A stretch of 64,000 nt of DNA. It comes from Amphimedon queenslandica (lineage: Eukaryota > Porifera > Demospongiae > Haplosclerida > Niphatidae). The DNA is taken from contig NW_003546265.1 in the NCBI RefSeq assembly GCF_000090795.2, positions 248,784 to 312,783 of the forward strand, in the 5' to 3' direction. The notes under the pieces were generated by a model that saw only the letters and a program-made list of their open reading frames with translations, did not search any database and was not told where the DNA came from. This document shows positions 53,023 to 63,605 of this stretch, piece after piece. Numbering within the stretch: the first letter of the stretch is position 1; each line of letters begins with the position of its first letter. A program made the translations under genes and the position numbers.

Positions 53023-53662
53023 CATAGATAGTAGACGGGAAGAATGGACCGAATCAACCACATTAATTTTACTGAATTATGCTCACTTCGCCTAGCCGTA
53101 GTATACTTTCCGGTCACGATAAACACGTGTAGTGTTAAAAGATGGATTCTCGAGTGGATTGTTTCTTCTTTTTTTTTTTTACCGAACTATTAATCGAGAA
53201 TATCGAAGGTGAAAGAGCAGCTTTGATGAGAGAGACTGCTTCATTTCTACTTAATAGTAGTTACTACGTAAGTAAGTGTAAACTACGTTTACGTAAAACT
53301 ACGTTTCAGTTAGTTTATATAGATCTAGTGGCTAACTTACAATAACAAATGCTCCAGTTCAACCATAATCTTAATCTTAATAATAACAAGTGACCAAAAG
53401 GGCATATACACAAATGAATAACAATAAAAATGATAAATAAATAATTACATAATAATAGTCCACTGGCCTAAGAAAACTTCAGTTTAAAAATGCTATCATC
53501 AGAAACCTTTACGAGTGAGCCGATGATGTCATCAGTAGACAGAACCGATGACTCGACTGAGACGAGATCATGTGGGGTGGTACCATAGATTTTTGGGAAG
53601 TGCACATTGATGACGAATTATCTAGGTGTTGCTACAGGTGTTTCTCTATGCTCTGATCTATG
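53023..53662. mobile_element. Candidate hAT-like insertion at the SRCR gene 1 start codon
   Basis: The two ends start CATAGAT in inverted orientation (53023 onward; complement of 53656-53662). CCTCCAT is present directly outside both ends (53016-53022 and 53663-53669), giving a 7 bp target duplication (8 bp with one mismatch). Beyond the right end the sequence continues as the 5' flank homologous to that of SRCR gene 2 (55337 onward). The interior has no transposase. It does have a minus-strand open stretch (53479-53628) containing KIYGTTPHDLVSVESS and DDIIGSLVKVSDD that ends in a stop; its source is unknown. The inverted repeats are short, so the superfamily call is tentative. Confidence 0.5.
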
Positions 53663-54037
53663 CCTCCATGATCTCTGGGTACCGGGTACCATGTGCAGAG
53701 GTGTGGCTCACTGCCGTGCATATATAGATAAAATTCTATAGAGTATAATTATTTATAAGAGTATAATGTTTATACTCTACTATCTATGTGCATGTGCTAC
53801 ACATTTTTCCGTCCACTAAGACTAAGATGTTTATTATTGACATTGCATAATTAGAAAAAAAGAAAGAAAGAGCATTATTTAATAAACTACCAGTGAAAAA
53901 TTTTGCATTTTATGAAAACAGTAAAAAAAATCTGCAATAAGACTATCTTTTAACCACGTGTTCTGTATTTTAAATTAATTTTAGCAGCATAAAAAATACA
54001 AAAAAGTCTGTTGAACTTCTACTTATTAAGTAGTTAT
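53663..54037. other. Displaced 5' flank of SRCR gene 1, then 3' flank of SRCR gene 2
   Basis: 53663-53945 matches 55331-55545 over much of its length: CCTCCATGATCTCTG, GCAGAGGTGTGGCT, then GTTTATTATTG.CATTGCA and AGAGCATTATTTAATAAACT. The first lines include a second copy of the SRCR start codon (complement of CAT at 53667-53669). The match shows the tandem duplication included the upstream flank. No separate gene. Confidence 0.7.
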
Positions 54038-55337
54038 TTAGTTACAGCACAAAATATCACAAATAACACTGCACCTCGCCCTACACCTATTAATCCTATT
54101 GTTGTCTTGATTATTTAGGTTTTCTTCAAGAAGTGGTTGCCCTCTTCTCCTTCTACAGCACATGGTGATAATTCTAATGCAGACACGAGTAATAAAATAA
54201 AGATAAAGGGTAAGGATCAAAACCAGTGCAGTCACTGCAAGTTGACCAGGATATAAATCTAATAATAAATAATGCAAAACAGCAAATTATTACTATAATT
54301 GTATTACACTTACTTATAGGGGAACAGGCTTCTATTTTATTGCCATGATTTGAAGCAGTACCTTCATATTCTGTACAACAATTATAAATCTAACTTTATC
54401 ACTGCTTGTAAACTCACTGCAAGACACATTTAAAATACCATGACCACATGAGTCAATATTCTCATCACAACTTGCACAATCTTTTATGCACTTCTTGTCA
54501 CAATTTGCATCTTGCATTGATGGAAAAAGTTCACTTGAGCTAAATTAATGATCAAGCAAATAAAATTAATGCTAATAATAACTAAACTCACAAAGTTGTA
54601 TTATAGTCATAACTAGAGACTAAATTGTACCCTAGCTGTTTGCACACAGTAAGAGCAAAACTTTCAGAGTTAGTTTTATTGCAAACCACTCCCCACTTTC
54701 CATGACAGTAGACTTCAACTATACCTTGACTTATATAACTACTGTTCACTAGGCGTACCATTCCAGTATATGGTGTTCTGTCCCACATTCTAGTATAATC
54801 TTGCAAAAAGTACTACATCAGTAAAAAGAGTTTGACTTACAACACGTTACCCAAACATTACGGCCATTATTACAATTAGCAGGCACATTATCAGTTTTAA
54901 AGCTGCACTGGAGTATGACTAAATAATCCTTCTTGCAGGACATATCATAAAACCCAATTTGACGATCATGTCTAAAAATAAATGTTATCTCAGTACATTG
55001 TATATATATAATACATAAAAATAATAAACACACACAAACTGACCTACTGCCAAACTGAGGCTGAACTACACCACCAGTATAGCCTAACTGATGACAGACC
55101 ACATCAGGAACGTAACTATAAGTAGCATCATTAGCATCAAAATCATAACAAATGAACTTCCAGTCTCCATTATAATAAACTTCAACATCACCATCTCTGT
55201 TTCCAATGTTAGTATTTCCCTAGTGTTTGCCCTAAAATAAAAGTATCTATTCGAGCAAGAAAGACCTTCTTTATTATACCTTTAACAGTGGACAAGAAGA
55301 AGGAAAACAACAGGAAGACCTCAAGGATGGCCTCCAT
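54038..55337 (-). CDS. SRCR-domain transmembrane receptor 2 (tandem copy), possibly frameshifted in SRCR 1
   Basis: Start ATG at 55337 (MEAILEVFLLFSFFLSTVK signal peptide), followed by exons parallel to those of the copy at 50204-53022. SRCR 1 has GDVEVYYNGDWKFICYD and VVCHQLGYTGG; the next exon has GFYDMSCKKDYLVILQC; SRCR 2 has MVRLVNSSYISQGIVEVYCH and CKQLGYN. Then come a Cys-rich exon, a short exon and a final exon with a transmembrane helix, RRRRGQPLLEE and CSVICDILCCN. Compared with copy 1, the second exon lacks about 23 bp near 55227-55237, so the simple join from exon 1 runs into a stop (KGQTLGKY). Either an unrecognised splice form is used or this copy is also damaged. Surface ligand binding is inferred from the SRCR family. 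Confidence 0.7.
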
Positions 55338-55634
55338 GATCTCTGAATACCATGCAGAGGTGTGGCTGCTCACTGCAACATGTGCCTCACTGCATCATGT
55401 GCCTCATATTTAAAAACTAAAACGTTTATTATTGGCATTGCAAATTAGAAAAAAAAAGAAGAAAGAGCATTATTTAATAAACTACCAGTGAGAGATTGTG
55501 CATTTTAACAAGTAAAACAGTAGGAAAAATCTGCAAAATAATAATAATTTAATAATAATAAGTAATAATAATTATATCCAGTATAGCAATTCTTCTAATA
55601 ATTCTTCTCTTTTATCAAAAAATCTGGAATAAAA
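55338..55634. promoter_or_regulatory. 5' flank of SRCR gene 2 and 3' flank of IPMK
   Basis: 55337-55545 is the intact version of the flank displaced at SRCR gene 1. The remainder is AATAAT-rich and presumably includes the 3' end of the IPMK transcript. Confidence 0.5.
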
Positions 55635-56137
55635 CTACTGCCCTGCAGTCTTTAGGAAATGCTCGAGGTATTGGGTAAAATTTCTGACGCCGAACAAAGC
55701 ATTAGCGTCTTGAGTATCATCACGTTCCTTCTCGTACGTGTGAGCGAAATCCACTAATCTGATATCAACTTGAGTCTGCTGCTTATCGCCAGCAGCTGGA
55801 GTGGGCCCGCCTTCATAAACTATGAGGAGGGAAGTGGCAAAAAGGCTAAGGGTATTCTGCTTCTCCATCCAATTGATGAACTCTGTTAGTTTATCCATGA
55901 TGCAGTTGACAACGTCAGTGCGGTGAGACCCATCACCCACTTCAAAGAACTTTGTGATTGCTAAGAGGAAGGAAATAAGAGGGAGTGAGGGGAAGAGAGA
56001 AGCAAATAATTATAAAATACTGGTTTGTATTACATGTACAGTATGCACCTGATAGAGCAGTATCTTCAGTGACACTGCGACCATAATATCTATCATAATA
56101 GACATAGTCATCAGTGAATGGCTTGTATATCTAAAGA

Positions 56138-56213
<76 letters not shown>

Positions 56214-59200
56214 TCACCACAGCGTAATGGTACACTTCTTCTCTTCGCTCACTCTCATTCCGGTGATTCTGAAACCCAGTCTCTCTTGTGCTGGGTACTT
56301 CTTGAGTTCTCTCTCTATCTTGTCGGGGTGGGCGTGGTCGTCCCAGACCCTCTGGCCCATCTTTAGATCAAGTATGCAAGGATGAGTGAACCTGTGGGTG
56401 ATGTCCTCTAGTATCAGATGATCACCTAATGATCAATGATCAATGATTAATATCAGTATCTATGTTAATGATGAATGATCAAATATCAGTATCAGTATCA
56501 GTGATTAATATTAGTGTCAATGATCAAATATTGATGAAACACTTTAAAAATTTTCTTGGATCATGTGACTGATTAGTTACACGTATATAGCCAAGAACTA
56601 TTGGCAGCTACCACTTCACTATAATACTCATGCAAATTTACTATTAATAGCTACAGAATGACTCACTACACACAAATAATGAGTAACTTATTATATTACG
56701 TACATACTAATCCACTTTACATTATAAATGTACACCTTACATACATTATACATGTACATGTACATTAAGCCCATTATAGGTATAATAAGATTATAATGAT
56801 CATTATAGTGTACATTAGTACATGTAGTCATACATTTGTGTCCAGCCCTATCAGCAATGGTGGTTAGTCCATGGTACATTGGGAGGATGGACTGGAGCAG
56901 AGAGTTATTGCTGCTGTTGCAGAGGCTAGGGAAGATGGAGGGATCCCCAAGGTGGGTACTGACGCCGTACAATGCATCGTAGAACGAGACCTCTCTCACT
57001 CCTTTGGAACCAAACTGGACCGGCTTGTAGAGTAAATGAGGCTGGCCTATGCGTCTTAGGAAACCTTTGGAGTGTAGAGGAAAGAAACAAGGAAAAGAAA
57101 GAAGGAAAGGTCAAGTATTATCATTTAAGCAATTGTTCCTTGTTACAATAATACAGTACATGTATAAGCATGTCTTTATTAGCACAGGGTTTCCCCCACA
57201 AAGCATGCTAAGTGAGCTAAACAGCATGAGCTTCATGAGCTGACAAGCACTACAATACAGTACATGGCATTTGGAGCAACTTTAAAAATTCATAAAAAAT
57301 CTAGTTTTGATTGGAATCAGCTCAAACTTGCTATGCAACATAAGAACATGTATATGTATCAGAAAAATTTATAAAAATGGTAAATTCTCTCCTAGTCAAT
57401 TTTGGTGAAATTTGGCCAAAATCCCTGTACTATAGTACAGGGACTTTGATCCGATTTTTGAGAAACTTTAAAAATTCATAAAAAATCCAATTTTGATTGG
57501 AATCAGCTCAAACTTGCTACGCAAGATAAAAACATGTATATGTATCAGAAGAAATTATAAAAATGGTAAATTCTCTCCTAGTAATTTTTGGGAAAAATAC
57601 CCTCCTTGTATATGACATCTGTCAAATTTTGAAGCAACTTAAAATTGACCGACAAGAACTTCCACGAGCAACATGCCAAAGTCCCGTGGGGAACCCGGGC
57701 CACTCCAGAGCAATACCATGTAGTTCACGTGTTGGATAATGCCCAAGTGGCAGCTGCAATTCAAACGGAGTACAAACAAAATGTCAGTTTATTGTTTTGA
57801 TTACAATAAAACTGGAGTGAAATGTCAATAATGAAAAGCCACCACCGCCTGCATTACATATCATTATATATACATTACACACACCTAGTTTTCCGTCAAT
57901 GTGTCTGTGACCTCCAACTTGATGTGGTAGGGGCACGTATCCATCAGGTACTAGCCTCAGGAGGTGAAGAGCAGAGTCGGTCAGAGAGTCTCGTTCAACA
58001 AATATCTCATCGAGAAGCTTCTCTAACTGTTTGTCATCAAGTCGATCGGACTTTCTATCGCTAGGCTCTGCTCTGGGAGAACCACTACCTCTTAACTACG
58101 AGGGAGAGAGAGAGAGATGGACAAAAAATACAATAATAAAGAATTTACATTAAATGTACATGTACATGTATTTATCTGGTATCAGTTAATATATTCAATT
58201 CATCAGACATTGATTGTCAGTACAACAATGATTAGTAACAATGTACATGAACACTAACACATGAGTGGTGTGTGTGGGTTAGTGTACACATGATAGAACA
58301 ATTAACATTCAATTGCAATTATCTCCCTCTTGTTTATGAAGGAAATGGAACTGAGAATTATCGTTAATATCGTTATCATCATCATCATCATTATTATCAT
58401 TATTATTATTATTATTATTATTATCATGATATAAATGTAATGATGTATGACATATTGTAATCATGCAGTTTCTGTATGAAGTAACTAGGTAACTATTAAT
58501 CATGCTTCCAGTTACATGTAGTTCAATCATTCACTACCTACCTGGCTACCATTAAGTAATAATTACATCATACATAAGGACATGTACATGTAGCTTATGA
58601 TATACAATTGACAGTTAATGATTGTAGTTGGTAAGACAAGACAGAGTAGACACATACAGTTTATACATACTGAGAAATGTACATGCAACAGAAGTTGGCT
58701 TTTAAGAAAGCTGGTTTTACAACAACTATTTTCAATGAATCTGCTCTGTATTTCTCTTCTTTTTCCTCTTCCCTCTCTCTGTCCTTCTCTCTCTCTCTTC
58801 CTACTAGGCCATGAGATCTTCTTATCCACTTCTCCTGGTCCCATTATAAAAACAAATAAGACTCACTTGCTTCTCATACAACTGTACAAGATTGCAGACA
58901 CGAATGACATTCATGATGATTAGTATGCAAATACACAGAAAAGATAAACAGTCTACACACACACAATACAATGGACACACACACTCACTCACACACACAC
59001 ACAGAGGTATAGTGTAGCTTCGATAATAAGAGGACACCTTCATAATGAGGACACTTTGCAAAGTACCAATTGGTACAAACCTATACAAAAGTACTTCTGA
59101 AATGAGGACACCTCTGTATTAAGGACAGGTAGTGTGGGCTCAATGGTGTCCTTAATAAAGAGGCTACACTGTACATGTATTAAGGACAGGTAGTGTGGGC

Positions 59201-60981
59201 CCAATGGTGTCCTTAATAAAGAGGCTACACTGTACATGTAGACAGAGATTATCAAGGCAGCCATATACAGCATGACTATGACAGAAGGTGTACTAGCTGG
59301 AGAGAAGATGCACTGGATGTAACTGAAGAGAGAGAGTGAGTGACAGTCAGTGCTAGAAAGTGCCAACTAAATATTTACAGTAAATAAAGGAGAGAGCATG
59401 TACAGTAATGTGGACTGGATACACCTCAACACAATGAAGCTTAAAATTCCAATTCCTCAAACAAGGGTTTAACACACACACACCATCAGTGCACTATAAC
59501 TCATGTACATGCTATACTGTACATATTATACTGTAACTGTACATATACATGTGAAGTTACACTGACACAGCAGATGAAACAAGTTATGATAGTCCCAGCA
59601 AAAGTGGATTTGTCAGAGGAATTATGACAAATGAGAGATTAGAGAGAGAGAGAGAGAGAGATTAAAGTGACAGAGTACATCCTTTTTAATGAAGCAAAGA
59701 GGGCAGTATAACAGTTAATATTGAAGAGGTTATGATGATTAAGGAATAAAAGATAAAGAGAGAGGATATGTAGATTGTGTGGTAAAAGGTTAGAGTACAT
59801 GAATATCATACTAGATGTGTGGTAAAAGTAAAAGAGAGAGGGAATACATAGACATGTCATGTGTGCATGGTAAAAGAATAAAGATCTTTGAAGATAAAGA
59901 GAGATAGAGTAGAGTATGGTACACACATGTGGTTCTCTAACCTTTCTTGCTTCCTTAGCTGTACCGGTCTTTGGCTTTAAGAGAACTTGCTTCTTACCTC
60001 CAGTCTCATACCCATCATCTTCGGCCATTGCAACATCACTCCCGCCATTTTCCGGAAGCTACAAGAAAAGGAGAGGAGACAGTTAGAGGATTGTTAGGTA
60101 CGCATCAAACAGTGTAGGGTTCTTTAAAATAATTATTAATAAATTATTCATGATTTCTAAAATATTCTAAAATGCTGAATGGAAAATGTAAACACACACG
60201 TACACACGCCATGCATAGTCAACTGCAGCTGCTCCTGCAACGCTAGCTCCAATTTGTATGATACAATAATGCCAAACGTACGTGAACTGCATTGATACAT
60301 GAGCGTGTACATAGTCAACATTATTATCACTACTATTATTATTATTTATAAAAGGGTCAATATATGATTACTGCTGGAATCTTAAGAATGGGACATTTAG
60401 GTTACATTATAACTCCATTAAAAGTCATCATGAGTGTGTGTGTGTACATAATGTATACACAGTAGTAGAGGGTAAGGGAGTGCATTAGGGGAGAAGGAGA
60501 TAGAAAAACAGATAAAATGTACAGGAGAAATACCCACAACAAAAAACCATAAGGCAATCATACCAGCCTACACTGTGTACTCAACATAAACAAGCAATTC
60601 AATAAGGTAAATAATAAATCCATTAAACCCAACAATAGTAGGTACCCATTAAACGTATTGCATTTTTAAATGGGGGTGGGGGGATCGCTAGTTTTTCTTT
60701 TCAAAGTGATGTCATAGAATGAGAAAGAAAGTACAAAACATGAACAGGAAGGATGTGAAAAGTGTAGAATGTTTTTCATTAACAACCACCTTCTTATTGC
60801 AGTCCTTGGCAGTGGCTTTGTTGTGTTTAACTAAAGGAGGGAGTTTCTTCCCTGGAGTCTCGTACCCTTCATCATCCACTGATAAAAGGCAACCATCAAC
60901 TTTCTCTTGGTCCATTGGTATCTGCGAGTGGTCTATAGAGCTCTCTACACTTTCTTCTCCACTTGTAAAAGTGGTCGACAT
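55635..60981 (-). CDS. IPMK: Inositol polyphosphate multikinase
   Basis: Seven exons on the minus strand join in frame. Exon 1 is 60793-60981 (ATG at 60981) and exon 2 is 59942-60060; both carry a related GYET.GKK...TAK motif. Exon 3 (57888-58097) has VPLPHQVGGHRHIDGKLG. Exon 4 (56832-57065) has RRIGQPHLLYKPVQFG, REVSFYDALYG and LLQSILPMYHGL. Exon 5 (56244-56424) has LEDITHRFTHPCILDLKMG, which holds the IPK catalytic PxxxDxKxG motif. Exon 6 (56050-56132) has YYGRSVTEDTALSA. Exon 7 (55635-55960) has SLFATSLLIVYEGG and VDIRLVDFAHTY, the metal-binding DFAH. Animal IPMK phosphorylates inositol tris- and tetrakisphosphates on the way to InsP5/6 and also PIP2. The REVSFYD and SLL.VYEG pattern favours IPMK over IP6K or IP3K. 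Divergent from the PHD-finger gene. Confidence 0.9.
56135..56212. repeat. (GA)n microsatellite in IPMK intron
   Basis: About 35 GA units between the catalytic exon and the YYGRS exon. Confidence 0.97.
57183..57605. repeat. Palindrome-centred dispersed repeat, long copy h (inverted)
   Basis: Starts CACAGGGTTTCCCCCACAAA and then follows copy e (36843) closely through AGCATGAGCTTCATGAGCTG and the two monomers. The perfect palindrome is at 57422-57443. In an IPMK intron. Confidence 0.9.
58376..58430. repeat. (ATC)n/(ATT)n microsatellite in IPMK intron
   Basis: Trinucleotide run TCATCATCATTATTATC and similar. Confidence 0.85.
59030..59242. repeat. Tandem 61 bp duplication with GAGGACAC motifs
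   Basis: TATTAAGGACAGGTAGTGTG through GAGGCTACACTGTACATG occurs twice (59117 and 59178). Related pieces ATGAGGACACTT and GAGGACACC precede it. A similar TCCTCATTAAGGAGTCCTT motif follows dispersed copy e at 37303. In an IPMK intron. Confidence 0.85.
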
Positions 60982-61233
60982 GGCTCTGTGTTTCCCTGCC
61001 CAAGAGTAATGCGCGCAATGCACTGAATGCAGAATTGAAGGGCGGGGTTCGATTAGATGCAGATCACGTGATCCAGCCAGATGTGTTATGACGTCACGAA
61101 GAGTATGTAAACTCACGTGATCTCAAGACCACGCCCTCCTGCTTACCATAGACCCACCCTTAGCACTAAAGGAAACACAAACAATCTTCATCTCCTAGTC
61201 TCTTTCTTTTATTTGTCTCCTCTCTATATATCA
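60982..61233. promoter_or_regulatory. Divergent promoter IPMK / PHD-finger gene with CACGTG palindromes and CRE
   Basis: A 252 bp spacer between two start codons pointing apart. It contains GATCACGTGATC (61072-61083), a consensus CRE TGACGTCA (61089-61096) and TCACGTGA (61113-61120), all within 50 bp and all palindromic. It is less AT-rich than its surroundings. Candidate binders by known preference are bHLH-Zip factors of the USF/MITF/TFEB type for CACGTG and CREB/ATF for the CRE. Binding here is inference. Confidence 0.65.
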
Positions 61234-63125
61234 ATGGACAGCGAAGAAGCACCGGTTATATCTAGTGAGTCTTGTCCTCTGAAATCTTCCTTTGTATTAT
61301 TCTAACGAGCGCCTGAACAATCATCTTGCAGCTTTCATTAGTCTATCTGACAATATCTCAACTCAGCCTTAACAGAGACAGAGAGAGAGAGTAGATATAC
61401 TAGTAGCATGAGCCTATCATTGTATGTAGCCATTGTGATTGCTGAGCTTAAACTACTTTGGTATTGCCCTTGCTTAAAGATCAGTCCATTCTTATTATAT
61501 TGTGCAGCAGTTTAGTGCAGACAGTGTTCTGGTGTTTGACAGAACTGTGATCATACTCCTACTAATAATGATACCTATTTCTTTTATAGAGAATAATAAT
61601 ATATCAAGTAATTCATCTCAAGATGAATCCATTTACGTGAGTCTTCAGTCATGACTGGTATATATGTACATGTAGCGGGATGCCATTCTGATGGAGTCAT
61701 GTTGTTATTGGTTTATTTGTAGGATGGCAAGACTGGGCAGACATTTCAAGATTTCTTTGCTTTCTGTTCGTTTGTTTTGGCATACGAGGAACAAGTGGTA
61801 AGACCTCATTCACATTAGCACTATCATGAAACACTCACACACACACACACACACACACCATCACATTATGAATGAAAGTACTGACATCATGTACACAGAT
61901 CAAGAATACACAGCCCATTCACATACATGTACATGTACATAATAGTACAGTGTGAATCTATCTGTGTATATGTATATATGTGTGTGTGTGTTTGTAGCTT
62001 TGTATGTATGGAAGTACTGAACATGTACAAGTATTTATCACCACATTATTGTCCAGGCCTACAATGAGAGCCTCTCCTGTAATGTTTGCAAACATTTTTA
62101 ACACTGTCTAGCTGATAATTATCATGAGACTGTGTGGGTGGAGACCAGCCACTAGCTGGAGTCATTAAATGTAAACTCACAGCCTAAAGTACACTGGATA
62201 CTTACCAATGATAACAATAAGGATTTATTGTTGAATCCAAAATGATTATTGTGACTAGTGACAAAAGTTATAACAAAAATAAGTGTTTAGCTTAATGCTG
62301 AATGTATAGGAAAGTTATTGAAATATTCTCTGAATTAATTAATTAATGCTATTCATGTTTGGATAGTTAGAGAATGTAAAGTGATCTGTTTCTGGCTCAT
62401 GAAAGTTCGCTTATACACTTGTTAATATATTGTTGTGTTTAGAAATCAACTAAACTGGACAACATGATATTTAGCAAAGGGAGAGGCCTAGGCTCAGCTG
62501 GAGACACAGACACTAGTTCCGATGAGGAATCAAGTAACGAGAGAAGAGGAGGAGGAGGAAGGAGAGGAGGAGGGAGGGCTAGTGGCGGTACAGGTAATAA
62601 GAGAAAGAGGAAGGAAGAGGAAGGAGACATGACCAAAGAATCTGAGACTGAATCTGACACCACTAATTCTAGCAACGACCAGGTCGAAGTGACATCAGGT
62701 ACGAAAATAAAGACACTTTATGGCATGAGGGAACTTGCTACTAGCAACTTGTTTGCTAGATGGTTGCAGCTTGCTAGCTAGATGGCTACTTAGATGCAAC
62801 ATGCTGCCAAGAATGAAAAGCTGTTCTATTCTTGGCAACATGTTACCTGGTTGCTCTCATAACATGTATAAAAGCCTTTCTATAGAACTAAATTTTATAA
62901 TTGTGAGTCAACGAAATGATAATTTTTATTATTAATTTTGTAGATGAAGAGTCATGGAACTTAGTCACTTGTTACTGTGGCCGACCATATGCCGGCAGAC
63001 CAATGATAGAGTGCTCCAAGTGTTTAACGTGGATACATCTCTATTGTGCTAAGATTAAGAAAAGCAACGTCCCGGACTTTTTTTTATGTCAAAAGTGTAA
63101 AACGAAGCAGTCAAGAACACAATAG
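61234..63125 (+). CDS. PHD-finger chromatin reader, PHF13/PHF23 family
   Basis: Five exons: 61234-61264, 61590-61636, 61723-61797, 62443-62698 and 62944-63125, all GT-AG and in phase. The N-terminal part has [19 protein letters not shown]. The fourth exon is basic and low-complexity (Gly/Arg-rich, KRKRKEEE), probably a nuclear localisation region. The last exon is a PHD finger: [20 protein letters not shown], then [26 protein letters not shown], giving the Cys4-His-Cys3 zinc ligands. W-I-H and GRPMIEC match human PHF13/PHF23, which read H3K4me3. The protein is short (about 195 residues). Orthology to one of the two vertebrate genes cannot be decided. Confidence 0.87.
61798..62442. other. Long intron of the PHD-finger gene
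   Basis: A CA repeat at about 61832-61858, TACATGTACATG at 61922-61940 and GT/GTGTGTG near 61978-61994. No exon seen. Confidence 0.6.
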
Positions 63126-63605
63126 ATCCACGATACTATAGACATCACAATATTGCATTATAAAATACATATTGGCAAAGCATTATTATTGTTATTATTA
63201 TTATTTGGCTGATTATTATGATTTTTAGTTCTTTTCACATTATCATTTTTCTCTCTATCTCTCTATAAACATCAAATTTTACATGTCAATATATGGCTAC
63301 CTGTATATCTAAGTTTAACTTCTAAACATTTAACATCAAAACTATTCAATTTTTGCTACATGTACATGCAAATCTAGCCACTTCCAAGAACTATTCTTAA
63401 TTCATGAATAATTTACAATTTCCGAAAAAGAATGCAATTCCATATTCTTCCATACAAACTTCATTTCATGTACTTATATAAATGATTCAAAAACATAAAA
63501 AATCAATAAATCAACACAATGTTAATATAAGCAATAAGTGGTAATAACAACAACAACAATAATGCGATTAATGTTTTCTCAACTACAAAATGCTACATAA
63601 GGTGC
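63126..63605. other. Convergent intergenic spacer
   Basis: 3' flanks of the PHD-finger gene (+) and the partial gene at the right edge (-). AT-rich with TTATTATTATT near 63185-63205. I see no gene. Confidence 0.5.

Noticed and set aside
53142-53345. Plus-strand frame with a poly-Phe run after MDSRVDC
   Set aside because: It depends on a T-run, has no recognisable domain and lies within the candidate insertion; support is too weak to call a gene.
55635-60981. Kinase as IP6K or IP3K
   Set aside because: The REVSFYDALYG, ILEDITHRF and SLLIVYEGG patterns and the short C-terminus fit IPMK better. IP6K-specific segments were not seen.
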